A stretch of DNA of 64,000 nt, from NCBI GenBank assembly GCA_033398695.1, contig CM065815.1:139669001-139733000 (forward strand). Direction: 5' to 3'. Under the pieces are notes generated by a model. The model saw only the letters and a list, made by a program, of their open reading frames with translations, was not told the DNA's origin and searched no databases. Of the stretch, positions 44,216 through 55,719 are shown one piece after another. The stretch comes from Orobanche coerulescens (taxonomy: Eukaryota > Streptophyta > Magnoliopsida > Lamiales > Orobanchaceae). The first letter of the stretch is position 1, and each line of letters opens with the position of its first letter. The position numbers and the translations under genes are program-made.

Positions 44216-45403
44216 TTATGCCCCTTGCAAAATTCGGCTTGTATAATAGATGGGCTTTTGCTTGCTCACTTCTTCTCTTAGCAAGACCAAGCTAACCGCC
44301 CCCTGTCCTATGGATAAGTAGAGCATGAGCTCTTCTCCTGGTATTGGTTTGGTGAGCAGAGGCAGCTCGGCTAAATACTCTTTTAATTTTTCGAATGTTG
44401 TTTGTGCTTCGGAGGTCCATTCGAATTTGTTCCATTTTCTTAAGAGTTTAAAAAATGGGAATCCCTTCTCGGCTGAGCGTGATATGAACCGGATCAGCCC
44501 CGCTATTCTTCCTTTTAGTATCTGGATATCCTTGATATTTTTTAGAGGATTCATTTGTAGTACTACTTTGACCTTTTCCGGGTTGACCTCGATTCCTTGC
44601 TCTGTGACTACGTATCCCAGAAATTTTCCCGATTTTACTCCAAAAGAACACTGTGATGGGTTGAGCTTCATTCCGTACGTGCACATATTTTCGAACGTTT
44701 CCTCTAGATCTTTGATATGCTCTCCCGCCTTTGCGCTTTTTACTAGCATATCATCTACGTAAACTTCCATGTTTCTGCCGATTTGGGATTTAAAGATTCT
44801 GTCAACCATCCTTTGATACGTGGCTCCCGTATTCTTTAACCCGAAAGGCATGCGCACATAACAAAAATTTCCCTTTGATACCACAAAGCTAACCCTCTTT
44901 CTATCTTCGGGTGCGAGGGGAATCTGATGATATTTCTGAGAAGCATCCATCATACTGAGCAACTCGCACCCCGAGGTTGAGTCCATTAGTTGATCTATGC
45001 AGGGTAATGGGTAGTGATCCTTTGGACATGCATTATTTAGGTCTCGGAAGTCCATGCACACACTCCACTTCCCTTGGCTTTTCCCTACCATGACAGCGTT
45101 GGATAACCACTCCGGAAACTGGATCTCCATTATGTGTCCATCTCGTAGGAGCTTGTCAACTTCTTCCCCAATGATCCCATCCATCTCCGGCCCAAAATGC
45201 CTCCTCTTATGATTCACTGGCCTTACGGTTGGGTCGATGTTTAACCTGTGCTCGGCGACTGCTGGGCTGATTCCCACCAGATCCTCAGCCGTGAACGCGA
45301 AAATGTCCACAAATCTCCTTAGCAAGCAGATAAGGCTATCCTTTATCCCACCGTCCAGCCAATTTCCCACGCGAGTTTTTGTTTCTGGCTTTCTAGGAAC
45401 CAA
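44216..45403 (-). CDS. pol: D reverse transcriptase and start of RNase H
   Basis: An open frame of 395 codons. RT motifs in order: the CMDFRDLNNACPKDHYPLP box, LLSMMDASQKYHQIPL (the family usually has DAxSGYxQI; here Q-K replaces S-G), VRMPFGLKNTGATYQRMV, the catalytic EVYVDDMLVKS (YVDD), LNPSQCSFGVKSGKFLGY, then the thumb/connection and an RNase H-like start LYLSIGQGAVSLVL, where the expected Asp-containing motif is degenerate. It remains the best-preserved frame in the window. Confidence 0.9.
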   Translation of the reverse strand: MVPRKPETKTRVGNWLDGGIKDSLICLLRRFVDIFAFTAEDLVGISPAVAEHRLNIDPTVRPVNHKRRHFGPEMDGIIGEEVDKLLRDGHIMEIQFPEWLSNAVMVGKSQGKWSVCMDFRDLNNACPKDHYPLPCIDQLMDSTSGCELLSMMDASQKYHQIPLAPEDRKRVSFVVSKGNFCYVRMPFGLKNTGATYQRMVDRIFKSQIGRNMEVYVDDMLVKSAKAGEHIKDLEETFENMCTYGMKLNPSQCSFGVKSGKFLGYVVTEQGIEVNPEKVKVVLQMNPLKNIKDIQILKGRIAGLIRFISRSAEKGFPFFKLLRKWNKFEWTSEAQTTFEKLKEYLAELPLLTKPIPGEELMLYLSIGQGAVSLVLLREEVSKQKPIYYTSRILQGA

Positions 45404-46255
45404 TTATATCTCCAACAACTCCTCATTAGGCTTGACACCCTCTTCCTCAGCCTCCTCAGGCGCTTTTGATTTTTTATTCTTTTTAAACTCTGGACCCGGG
45501 CCTCCTAGCTCGGACGTCCTCTTACCGCGCTGCACTCCCTGTTTTACCAGTGTTTGGTAACAAGATCGGGACATAAACTGATCCCCAGCTACTTCCCCTA
45601 CCCCGCCTACTACGGGAAATTTTACTTTCATCTGTGTGGTAGATGCCACCGCTTCGAACTTGTTGAGCCCCGGTCGCCCTAGAATGGCGTTATAGGCCGA
45701 TTTGGTGTCCACCACTAAAAACCTGAGCATCTTGACCTTTCAATGAGGTATCCGACCCAGTGCTACCGGAATCACCACTTCTCCGACCGGTTGCACCTCA
45801 ATCATACAGAACCCATAAAGTGCCGTATCTACCTTCTTTAATTCTACCTCAAGGTTCATCTGTTTGAAACAATCATAGAACAAGATGTCCACCGAGCTTT
45901 TTGTATCGATGAATACTCTTTGCACATCATAACTGGAAATCTCTACGGTGATGACCAGTGCGTCATTATGGGGCGCATGTATCCCGTTATAATCCGCAGG
46001 GCCGAACTGAATGACAGGCCCATTGCTCACATAGAAGACCTCTTCGAACTGATGACACTTATCCTTCCGCGTGTGAGCTTTCCTAGCCTGATTAGAATTT
46101 CCGTCAGTTGGTCCTCCTGATATCATGTGGATCACTCCTTTCTTAGCTGGGGGAGCAGCAGGTGACCGAGGGGCTTCTATTTTCATCCCCGTCCCCCCCT
46201 GGGGCATGGGTGGTTGCCTCCGGCCTCCATTCCTCTGCTGATATGTGAACTCCAT
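45404..46255 (-). pseudogene. pol: D protease and linker
   Basis: HNDALVITVEISSYDVQRVFIDTKSSVDILFY is the protease region. The active-site triplet D-T-G reads D-T-K, so this copy is inactive. FLVVDTKSAYNAILGRPGLN follows after a stop/frameshift at about 45735, then a Lys/Glu-rich linker into RT. Confidence 0.85.
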
Positions 46256-47596
46256 TAGATGCCCCGCTCGGACCAGCCTCTCGATCTCGTCTTTGAGGTG
46301 TTTGCACTCATCTGTTTTATGCCCATAATCATTGTGGAATCGACAATAAAGCTGGATTTTGGCTGGGTAGGCCCATTAGAACGAGATGTAGGCCACTTGA
46401 TAACCCTATTCATCTTTCCCTCAACTGCTTCCAAAACTTGCGCTCTTCTCATTGTTAATGGGCTGTATTGGTCAAATCTCGGTCATCTTAGGCCGGTATC
46501 GCTCTTCCTTCGGTCTGTGTTCCGGTCTATCTTTCCACGTGGCATTTCCTCTCGAGGCAGATTTCCTCGAAAGGTATACTCCTCGCGCCGCACCACCCTG
46601 CTAGCTCTTCTTTCCCATCTTCGGGTTTTTCTTGCAATTCCTCCATATCCTTCTCGGTTTTTTCAACATTGATGTATTTTGAACATCGGGCCTTAGTCCC
46701 TGCGTCAAGGCACTGGTCTTTACCTCTTCAGACGATGAGGGTACCTCCAGACATGCCTTTGTAAATTGGGTCACATAAGCTCTCAGCACTTCTCCGGAGT
46801 ACTGCTTGATGCTGAATAAGGACATGAGGGTCTTCTGGTGTGCCATAGCGCTTGCAAAGTGAGTCAAGAATGCCGAGCTGAAAGTTTTGAATCTAGTGAT
46901 TGTCCCTGGGGGTATCTGGTGGAACTAATCCTGAGCTGACTCCATCAGCGTAGCCAGGAATGCTCTACAACTCACGGCATCCGAATATCGGTGTAGTACG
47001 ACCATGTTCTCGAATCGGTATAAATGTCGGGTAGGATCTGAGAGTCCATCGTAGGTGAAGGTGACAGCCCTAAACCTATATGGGAGTTCAGTCTGTAGTA
47101 TGCCCTCTGAGAAGGGGTGGCTTGGATGACTCTCCGTGTCCTTCCCTACAACCTTCCGTCGCAACTCCTCTAGCTTGTCTTGCATACTGGATATTAAGGG
47201 ATCCAGTGTTTTTTCCTGTCTAGATCACTCCCATATTCTTGGATAGCTCTCCCCATGCTCTTCCCGCTGATCAATTTCCTCCGGCCCATCCGAAAGGATG
47301 GGTATTACTTTTCGTGGTATTCTTTGCTTTTCGACCTCTCGGATCTTCTGGATCGCACTAGCGATTATGTCGGCTAAGGCTTCCTTCGTAGTGTGATTGT
47401 GCTGGGTGAAGCTTCTTCTACTGGGGTGATGGGTGTTTTTTCCAGAGTCGATTCTCCACCCGCAGCTGCTAGTTCCTCTTCCATATTTCGGGGTATCAAC
47501 TCCCCCATTTTCTTCTGGTTCATTTCTTCCGCCATTACTGATCTCACGTCTCAGCTCAAAGTGACTCGATGTCATCCTTCCCACAGACGGCCCCAC
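46256..47596 (-). pseudogene. gag: D gag
   Basis: The N-terminus starts right after the primer site. A coiled/charged region (QDKLEELRRKVVGKD) leads into the capsid-like retrotransposon gag domain (RFENMVVLHRYSDAVSCRAFLATL, then RFKTFSSAFLTHFASA, SLFSIKQYSGEVLRAYVTQF). A CCHC-like knuckle CRFHNDYGHKTDEC (about 46340-46300) is followed by KDEIERLVRAGHL. Breaks: stops at about 47220 and 46925 (the latter at a conserved aromatic position) and two frameshifts downstream. Confidence 0.85.
47577..47595 (-). other. D primer-binding site
   Basis: Minus-strand TGGGGCCGTCTGTGGGAAG begins 2 nt after the 5' LTR. It resembles the TGGCGCCGTCTGTGGGAA type seen in Tat-lineage elements; I do not assign the tRNA. 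Confidence 0.7.
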
Positions 47597-47597
47597 T

Positions 47598-48270
47598 TGA
47601 TGTAACCGATCTGATCGGTGACCAAGAACCGGATTAATCTCTGAAGTTTATCTGAGAAAACCCGAATATGTGTAGTGTCACTCTTTCTTTCTCTGTGTGT
47701 ATTTCTTTTCCTCTCTCTAAAAATATTGTAATCTTTAGAATTCTGCTTAACCCTTGAAGGAAAGGCCTCTCCCCTATTTATAGAAGTGAGAGCCACCTAT
47801 CCTTAAGATCTTTCCCTGATTTTAGGGAAGATCCCGGATATTCAGGGATTCAGGCTGCGATTTCCCATCCCTGGATATCCGGGATTGAGGAGTATGGTCT
47901 TCCAGTCCCTGAATCTCTGGGATTCTGTCAGGTGGGTCGAGATTTACTTTTCCGAGAGCTCAACCTTCATGAGCCCAGCGATTCCCGACTCCGGGTATGA
48001 CTCGGTAGGTCGACTCATATTATAAAGGGTCACTTAGGTCGGGACACTCTTATCCAAGTCCATAGGTCGGTGAGGCCTCTGAGGTCGGCACCCTCTTATC
48101 TGAGGTCATAGGTCGGCGAGGCCTCTGAGGTCGGCACCCTTTTGTTTGAGTCCATAGGTTGGACTTTATTCGTCTAGGTCTCCCATCCTTTATTCAAAGA
48201 TCGGTACGCCGGTTTATATTGGTCTTCTTTAAACCGGGTTTTTAGGAAGCGTACATTCGTCGTCCTATCA
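47598..48270 (-). repeat. Element D 5' LTR
   Basis: 673 bp with TGAT...ATCA ends. The TATA box is at 47775-47782 (minus TATAAATA). Confidence 0.92.
47775..48126 (-). promoter_or_regulatory. D U3: near-palindromic units and TATA box
   Basis: Upstream of the TATA (47775-47782) lie ATCCCTGGATATCCGGGAT (47867-47885, one mismatched pair), a weaker copy at 47831-47849 and a third at about 47905. Further upstream GAGGCCTC occurs at 48072 and 48118 within a 46-bp duplication. Confidence 0.5.
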
Positions 48271-48275
48271 GTGTG

Positions 48276-49698
48276 TGTGTGTGGTTCTTCTTGTTCGGTG
48301 TGTGAGTGAGTGTGTGCTTCAAAATTTTCTTTCAGCCGATGATGTATGTTAGAGTGTTAGAGAGAGAAGGGAACTCACGGGTAGAAGAAGTAATGGGGTT
48401 TGGGTCGGCTAAGGGTTGAGATAAGGGATATTTATACTTGCGAGATTTTCGGGTTTTCAATTTAGTCCTCTCAGTTCCCAGTGACATTCAATTTAACCCT
48501 AGACTTCTATTTACTTCGAATTTACCCCAGACAGATTTCAATTATTTTTTCAATCGACCCCAAGATCTTTTAATATTCACATTCAGTTCTAATTTTGATC
48601 AAGACCTTAAAATGTTGACCTTCAGTTAATATTAATAATTAATCTGAATTTATGCATATATATTTTAGTTACAGTCATTAATAATGTTAACTCTTCGATT
48701 AATATTAATAAGCAATTGTAATTTATTTTCAGTTAATATATAGTGATAATTGTATCTTTTCATTTATTATATAAATAATAAATTGTAAGGATTATAATTA
48801 TTATTATTATATATAGACTTTATAGAGGATTTACGGGCTTAGGACTGTGAGTCGAGCATCTTCATATTCAAGTCAGACATCATCATTTATTCATGTGAGA
48901 ATTTTCACTATCACTTTAATTGCTTTAATTGGACTGTATATGTTATATTCTATTCATGTTTAAAATTATGATGCACGTTGTAAATCAGGCTAACCTGTAT
49001 TCGTGTAAGAGGCTATCTTAAAATATATGTTGTTGCGGGGACACCTGCGCAACTTCAATATTCACATGCGTGCTCGATTCATGTTATATGTGGTATTGTG
49101 AGTATGCATTGACGTTGAGGAAAAATATGTGCATGAATCGATTCATGTTACGTGTTGCGGGGACACCTGTGCAACCTCAATATTCGTGTTATGCGTGCTC
49201 GATTCATTCTACACGTAATATTGTGAGTATGCATTGACGTTGAGGAAAAATAAGATAGATTATTCATGTTATGCTTTCCATGAGATTGTATATTACTGTG
49301 ATCAGTGTGATTTCCACGAGCTGAAGGAATCTCACCCCCACCTTTATTGATCCCGCAGGTTGAACCGAGCCAGAAGGACGAAGGAGCGAGCGGAGAGGGC
49401 ATATGAAAGAGGATTTATTATATGATGTATTTTTCGTTACGTCAAATGTTTTGAAACTCATTTGGGGAAACTTTGACTAAAAATTTTAATTTATGATTTA
49501 TTTCTTCCGCCGCAAATTTGTATCTCGTATCTATGATGAAATGTTGCCTTATTTAAAGGTATTTATTTTTATGTCATTGTAGCGACTCGACTTTGTAGGC
49601 GAGAATTTTTTTATATTCTCAAAAGAAATTATTTCTCGTCAAAATCTACCTTTTACATATTTTCCCCAATAATTACCCTAGAAATTTGGGGCATTACA
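48276..49698 (+). repeat. Element C, right part (R-U5)
   Basis: Continuation of the solo LTR after D. It contains a duplicated segment of about 100 bp (49030-49133 and 49153-49253, GTTGCGGGGACACCTG..GACGTTGAGGAAAAATA) and ends TTTGGGGCATTACA. Confidence 0.7.
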
Positions 49699-49703
49699 TC
49701 CGC

Positions 49704-50117
49704 CCACATGACGACACGATTCTGATGTTTAACAGCTTCCCACCAATGAGCAGCATCTTAGCTAAGAAGATACTGAGCAATAGGAACCTTTCGATCTTCG
49801 GGACAATCAATGGCCTCGAATATATTTTTCAACTGAAGAAGCCAACCATCCCAACCCAATGCATCCGCCATACCAACAAATCGAGGAGGATTCATACTAA
49901 CTACCTCTCGGAGCCATAGGTTTGCCCCGATCTTCTGAATCGCATCGGTGTTTCGTTGAACCGCCAGGGTCAACTGAGTCATATGTACTGCTACTTGTTG
50001 CAATATAGTAGCAACACCCATACCAATATCATTCCCAGCAATATTCTCTCGATCCCGCGCCTGATCCCCGTGGCCATCCGTACCACGGTTGCGACTACGA
50101 CCTCTGCCCCTCGACAT
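49704..50117 (-). pseudogene. gag: B gag N-terminal part
   Basis: Starts MSRGRGRSRNRG, an Arg/Gly-rich gag N-terminus, then a helix (VATILQQVAVHMTQLTLAVQRN) and the capsid entry LREVVSMNPPRFVGMADALGWDGWLLQL..IFEAIDCPEDRKVPIAQYLL. A stop lies at the AHWW position, and the frame is then split by element C at 49703. Family chromovirus gag continues for about 200 more residues, most of which are missing here. Confidence 0.8.
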
Positions 50118-51244
50118 ATTAATCAAGCAACAACCTAACGCCACGAAAGTCACATAATCACACACAATAATATTACTGCACATATGGAATACACTCACAG
50201 ATGATCGACTGCAAAAGTTAGACCTAACAGCAAAAATGCAGTCCAAAACTTTTGCCCAGCTAGGAAGTGCGCTCCACGACAAAAGATGGCGTGCGTTAAC
50301 TGTGCAAGTTTGGTAGCACATTCATACTCACTTCCCAACGATACTAGACCGGATGTTATAAATAAACAACAACGTACAACTCCAAACGCCAATAGTCCAC
50401 ATACTTATAACATTACACAAATAACCATCAAAAGTTAATTAACACTCCAGACCGAGTCTCCAACTCTCGGTCAAGAGAACTATCTCGACGGGTGCATACC
50501 GAACGACTCATCATTTACACCACCACTTTAATCACAACTCTGAGCATTATAGCCAAAATAATAACATCCTCACTACATACCTTTTAACCGAAATTCATGA
50601 AACTGAAAAGTTGGAATCGAAAGTCACGTCTCGAGTAAATTTTTTGCTAGACCTCGTTTGTGTTTTTAAAATCAACTTTTAAAAATTTGAAATGCAGGAT
50701 GAAAATGAAATATAAGTAGTTTGAATTCTCAAAATTTTTGGTCCCCAGGTCATTATACGAAAAATAAAACATTTTTCCACTCTTGAAGGATATTTTAAAA
50801 CGAAATTTACGTGACTTCCCAAAATAGTTAAAGTTTTTAAAATATCACGCTGATAACTTTCATTGAGTAACCACACCAAAACATTACTCCTGTAAAAATG
50901 GTTTATACAAAGATATGTATATATATACATACATACATACACACCGGCACCGCTCTTCATCCCAGCACAACACGAGAATCAACAAGCATGGATTACGTAT
51001 TCACAATTCACGTTTAAACTCCACATGATAACACAATATCACACAAGCTCATATAACACGAGACACAACAAAATAGGGAGACTTACATCCACAGATCGCA
51101 CGAAGATGATGGCTGCACCTCGATACGAATCACAACCGACATCGCAGACGACGCGTTGCGACACGACAAAATCTGGAAAGACAAGACAAGACAAGACCCG
51201 ACAACACACAACTCGACCCGACGGCCTAGGTTTCCGCAACCTAA
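50118..51244 (-). other. B 5' leader, non-coding
   Basis: About 1.1 kb between the primer site and the gag start, with no coding motif. A (TA/TACA)n microsatellite lies at about 50915-50945. Confidence 0.6.
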
Positions 51245-51256
51245 GCTCTGATACCA
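51245..51256 (-). other. B primer-binding site (perfect initiator Met type)
   Basis: Minus-strand TGGTATCAGAGC, 5 nt inside the 5' LTR boundary at 51262. Confidence 0.9.
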
Positions 51257-51261
51257 TATTC

Positions 51262-53959
51262 TGTAACACCCTCAAACCACTAGGGAATATTACAGCGCCG
51301 CAGACCCTCTCCGTGAGGATCTACCAGGCTAGATACAGAAAACACAACAATACAACACATGCCGACATGGCTAAATGACGAACCATTGGACTGATTTGGT
51401 TTTTAGCACAACATACACATCAAACATACATTACTCTTTCTCACAACTCATACCCATGCAAGGGTTAGAATACATCAATATTTCCATAAAACGGAAAATA
51501 CCATAATGGAAAGACAAAACAACAAGACTTCACTATATACTCAACACTGGTCTTCATGTGATTAGTATCATCGTCTTCCATCATCCTTCGTGATCCTGTG
51601 AATTGGTCCCCAGCAACCTGCAAGTACCTGGACGCAATATAGACATCCACCCCTGAATACTCGGGGGTTAGAAAAACTCCACTGTTTTGCTAGTGCAAGT
51701 ATAAAACACAAATACAAGCCATACACAACATACTCCAGGAGCATAATAATTGCGAATATACTTTCCGAGATAAATCACTTGATCAAAACAGTTTGAATTA
51801 TGAAAAGTAGGAATAAAACAATTATACATCTTACAAAACATTTACGATCTCGGGAGTTTTGAAAACATTTGGGATTTAAGAATTCTCAAGCCTTTCGAAA
51901 CCAATTAGGGATAGCCCAAAAATTATTTTTCCAAAATACAATTCAAATAACAACACACGGGGTCCACAACCCAACCATATATTTCAATCACAAACACGGG
52001 GTCTACGACCCAATTCATCCACATCACATATTCGAAAGAATAACCCAACAGAAACTACACAGTGTCAAACATTACCATGACAACAGTCTCACAGAACGAC
52101 ATCAGAGAGCACAACTCTGCACCCTAACCATATAGTCGAACTCGACACACCACTAAGCTACAATGCACGGAGCAGCCATAGGACTCACGTACCCATACCA
52201 AAATATCGCAACCAAGAGACGAATCATACACAACAAATTTTCCTAGTGTCATTCCAGCCAAGTACAATACCATTTGAACTGCCATTCTAATCAGATAAAA
52301 TATGCGCCAAAATCATAGTTCTCCAACAAAACATTTCAATAGTTAACCGTTGGTACGAGACTCACGGCCACCGCACCCCGCAGAGGCCCCGTCGGACCAT
52401 CCTTGGGTGGTTAACCCCAGTTCGCGATACGCACACACACGGCACTACGTATCCTAGAGACCCCATAGGACCGTCCTTGGGTGAACATACACATACACAT
52501 CCACAACATCGACGGGAAGCCATAATCCAAATACTAGAATATTCAAACAAATGTAAAGTACTTTGCTAGAATGGCCACTTTATCCGACATATACTCACAA
52601 CTAATGTCACACAACATCACATATTCACCTAACGAGTACACGTATCAATACACAATCCTCGACTAGTGGAAAAGGGTCTACTATAATCACGTAATACAAT
52701 CACAACACCTTCTATCATACAACACCAATAAACATATTCAGAAAACACATTATTCACAAAGCATACGAGTTATCTTCGAAGGAAAACCTTTATCGAGAAT
52801 ATATCGATCCTTTTTGAAAGTTCATTAAAACATTAAAATTCCACATATAATCAATTGCCAACTACCACGTCTACGAAACACGAAATATATGGGCAAGATA
52901 CTTGCCTCGATACCACGAGCAACGGAACGATGAACGGACACGGTCGGATAGCCCTCAAACTTCCAAGAATGACCAAAAACTCGACAACCTCACAAATACT
53001 ATGAAAATAATAACACCATGAATCAGTAACGCTAAATGAAATCCGAATCAACCCAAAAAGCAACAAGAATCCGAGGGTTTCTTCGAGGAAATCGGGAATC
53101 AAGTCCCGCGTGATAAAAATTGATAAACGAGTTACAAAATCCAAAGAGCATGACCAATACAACGAGATTACAATGAACAATTCATCAATATCGGACAAAA
53201 TCAACGAATCACGAAGAAAACCCCCAAAAAATTACACAACTAGGGTTCTACGGAGGAATTACCTCGATCCGACGAAGAACAAGGATTTGATGATGATATA
53301 ATCGACAAGAATTTTCCAAAACGCCTTGGAATCGAGTGGAATCGACCAAGGACTCCCCTCCTCGTCTCTCCCGTACGATAGCCACCACAGGAAATGAAAA
53401 ATGCGCACAAAATGAGGTCTGGCCGAAGTCCAGGTCTATATATGGCCGACAGTGTTACGGCCGTAACTGGCAGTGCCTTACGGCCATAACTCGGTCAACG
53501 CCTGTAACGTATGTAGCGACCGATGCCTTGCGTACGTAACGAGCACCACTTACGGCCGTACTCGGCATGGCCTTACAGCCGTAACCGAACTCGCAGGGCC
53601 ACTGCCCGAAATATGCCGATGCATTACGGCCATAACCGGCCAATGCCTTGCGGCCATAACGAAGCCTTATGGCCGTAACAGGACGACCCTTATGGCCGTA
53701 ACCAAGTCCTCCCAGGCCAGGTTGTGTGGGTGCCTTACAGTCATAACTCGACCCAGCCAGCCCTCCGACTGCCCGACTAGAGACCCGACGACATCTCGAT
53801 CACGCAAACACACCGACTATGATCCAAAACAATAATGAACAGCCTACGAAACTCAATGTACCACAATGCAAGCACATGATTCCAAAGATGCGGACGACAA
53901 CAATCCGTTAGACTGAAGAAAAATTCGATGAAACTAGAACCGAGATCTCAGATATTACA
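51262..53959 (-). repeat. Element B 5' LTR
   Basis: 2698 bp partner of 32431-35113. Differences are mostly CG to CA/TG changes and small indels. Confidence 0.9.
53436..53755 (-). promoter_or_regulatory. B U3 palindrome array and TATA box (5' LTR)
   Basis: CTATATAT at 53436-53443. Upstream (minus sense) there are about 11 TTACGGCCGTAA words, several reduced to TTACGGCCATAA or TTATGGCCGTAA by CpG transitions. Confidence 0.75.
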
Positions 53960-53964
53960 CCCCA

Positions 53965-54552
53965 CGGGTCCCCGCGTCTCTTCTGCCTGAACACGGCGAA
54001 AATCGAGTGATAAAAACACTCAACCAAGTGCGAGATCAGTCGAATCATGACTCTTATGGTAGAGACCAGCCAGAAAGTCGTACCAACCGCATGACTCGTA
54101 ACACCGGCATACACACCCCGCAGGAGCCGCCCATTGTACATGTCTACAATCATCGGTGTACACTTTCCCGTTCTTGTCGACATCGGATGCCCATGCAATA
54201 ACTAACTCACACCACAAAAGGAAAACAAAAACGCACATATAGTCCCCGGGACCATATCAATCGCACGCCGAAGTCCTCACGACTTGGCGTCGCAATTCAC
54301 AACCAAAAATTTACCCATATTATCACAAAAAATCGGGTACAACACCAAGAGAAAATAAAATCACAACAACCATCTCAAATCTCAAGATTCTCAAATACTA
54401 TCGTTACAAGATAGATCAACAACAAAGGGTTCGCAACCACAATACAACAATACAAACTGAGTCAAACATCAATCCAAAAACAAGGAAAATACAAACCAAG
54501 GCTACATCTCAAATGTACCCGAAATCAACATCCTCCAGATCATCGATCTCCT
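53965..54552 (-). other. Element A post-gag non-coding region
   Basis: Continuation of A beyond B. No protease, RT or integrase motif is seen between gag and the polypurine tract, so A lacks pol. A strong hairpin (CGCCAAGTC..GACTTCGGCG, minus) lies at about 54267-54292. Confidence 0.6.
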
Positions 54553-55719
54553 CTATCTCACCGACTCGAGGAAAACCCAAACTTGAACTCGCTGCTCCTC
54601 CTCGGTTGTCCTTACCTCTGGCTCCCGAAGCCTGATAGGACCCCTTGGATGAAGTACGGGCTGGAGTAACAAAGTCTCTCTAGGCCCATGAGCTCTCTCG
54701 AGATATGGCACCAGGACTCCTGCAGTACTTCTGAAGACGTCCCTGCCTCCCACATGAACGACAAACAAAAGCTAGCACCATAAAATGAGTGCTGACGTGC
54801 CCCGCTGAATCACAGTTAAAGCAAACAACAGTCAAACTCGTCGTATGAGACGAAGATGCTTTCCTAGAACGAAGGCGACTAAAAAATGACCTCTTGGACA
54901 TCGGAGCCCGATGTCCCTCTGAACAAACCGACTCTCACCAGAAGAAACTGAATGGTTATTCCGAGCAAGCTCCTTGATCAAAAGCTCTGCTCCAAGAGCC
55001 TTCTCGATGAATTCGCCAAGTGAGTTACAATTATGATTGAACAACTGCATCCTCAACTGCGGGTTTAGCATCTTGCTAAAGTACTTGATCTTATCTGCCT
55101 CAGTACGGATAACAGACGAAGCAAACTGAAGAAGTCCCTGAAACTTTTCAGCAATGACAATAACACCCTCGTCCTCAACGGATTCGGGGTTCGAAACCTC
55201 TGACAACTTGGCTTCACGAAGTGGAGCCGGATAATACCTCTCTAACATGAGAGTCTTGAACTTGCTCCAAACATAATCACGATTGGTGGGTTTCACAGAA
55301 AGCCACCAAGAATAAGCACCCTTACTCTAATAGTAAGCCGTTACTGCCACCTTACTCTCTTCTAGATATTGAACCATGTCGAAGAGTTTATCAAAATGTT
55401 CAAGCCAATGAACAATGTCAGCTGGTTCCGATGAACCCTCAAAAGTAGGCTTCTGATGAGAGATATCGCCAACAATCTGACTCACACCCCCAGCCTGCCT
55501 ATGAAACGACACCTGGGGTCCCTGCTGCGTTGGACCACGAACCATCGAGTCCTGCATGGTCTCCACTATCTGTGTCATCAGAGTCATCTGGGCCATCGTG
55601 CCCCTCATAAGTAAGAAAGGGTCGACGTGTCCACTCTCAGTCTGATCGACTTCTCAAGTATGAAGTCCCGAAGGATAATCAGTTGCGTAGGTAACACCAC
55701 CATCCGAACTCTGATCCAT
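54553..55719 (-). pseudogene. gag: Element A gag
   Basis: Start chosen at MDQSSDGGVTYATDY (55719). Then a helical region (MTLMTQIVETMQDSM), the capsid entry KPTFEGSSEPADIVHWLEHFDKLFD, YVWSKFKTLMLERYYPAPLREAK, AEKFQGLLQFAS and SKMLNPQLRMQLFNHNCNSLGEFIEKALGAE. Two degenerate knuckles follow: CFNCDSAGHVSTHF (last Cys lost) and CRSCGRQGRLQKYC (His lost). Breaks: stops at about 55657 and 55325 and a frameshift at about 54850-54900. Length and order fit chromovirus gag. No pol follows, so A, like B, is a gag-only element. Confidence 0.8.

Larger units (their letters stand above)
37485..48270 (-). mobile_element. Element D: Tat-lineage Ty3/gypsy retrotransposon with an antisense gene
   Basis: Identical-length LTRs (37485-38157 and 47598-48270, 673 bp) are flanked by GTGTG (37480-37484 and 48271-48275). 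Internal order on the minus strand: primer site, gag, protease, RT, RNase H, a second archaeal-type RNase H, integrase, a 54-bp array, then a gene on the plus strand, polypurine tract and 3' LTR. Dual RNase H and an additional antisense ORF between pol and the 3' LTR are known features of Tat-lineage elements such as Retand, Grande and RIRE2. Stops and frameshifts occur in gag, pol and the antisense gene, but the copy is relatively young. Confidence 0.93.
36056..49698 (+). mobile_element. Element C: solo LTR carrying element D
   Basis: Termini TGTAATACTCGCC (36056) and TTTGGGGCATTACA (49698) are flanked by a perfect TCCGC duplication (36051-36055 and 49699-49703). Without D (37485-48270) it is about 2.85 kb, with one TATA box (ATATAAATAC, 36461-36470) and no internal direct repeat, primer site or coding region. 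It is therefore a solo LTR left by unequal recombination, in plus orientation, inside the gag of B. Confidence 0.8.
32431..53959 (-). mobile_element. Element B: gag-only non-autonomous LTR retrotransposon, interrupted by C and D
   Basis: LTRs 32431-35113 and 51262-53959 (about 2.7 kb each) are flanked by a perfect CCCCA duplication (32426-32430 and 53960-53964). The primer site is a perfect TGGTATCAGAGC. Without the C/D insertion (36056-49698 plus its target copy) the internal region is only about 2.5 kb and contains gag parts with a CCHC knuckle, but no protease, RT or integrase. This matches the TR-GAG type of non-autonomous element described in plants. Confidence 0.9.
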
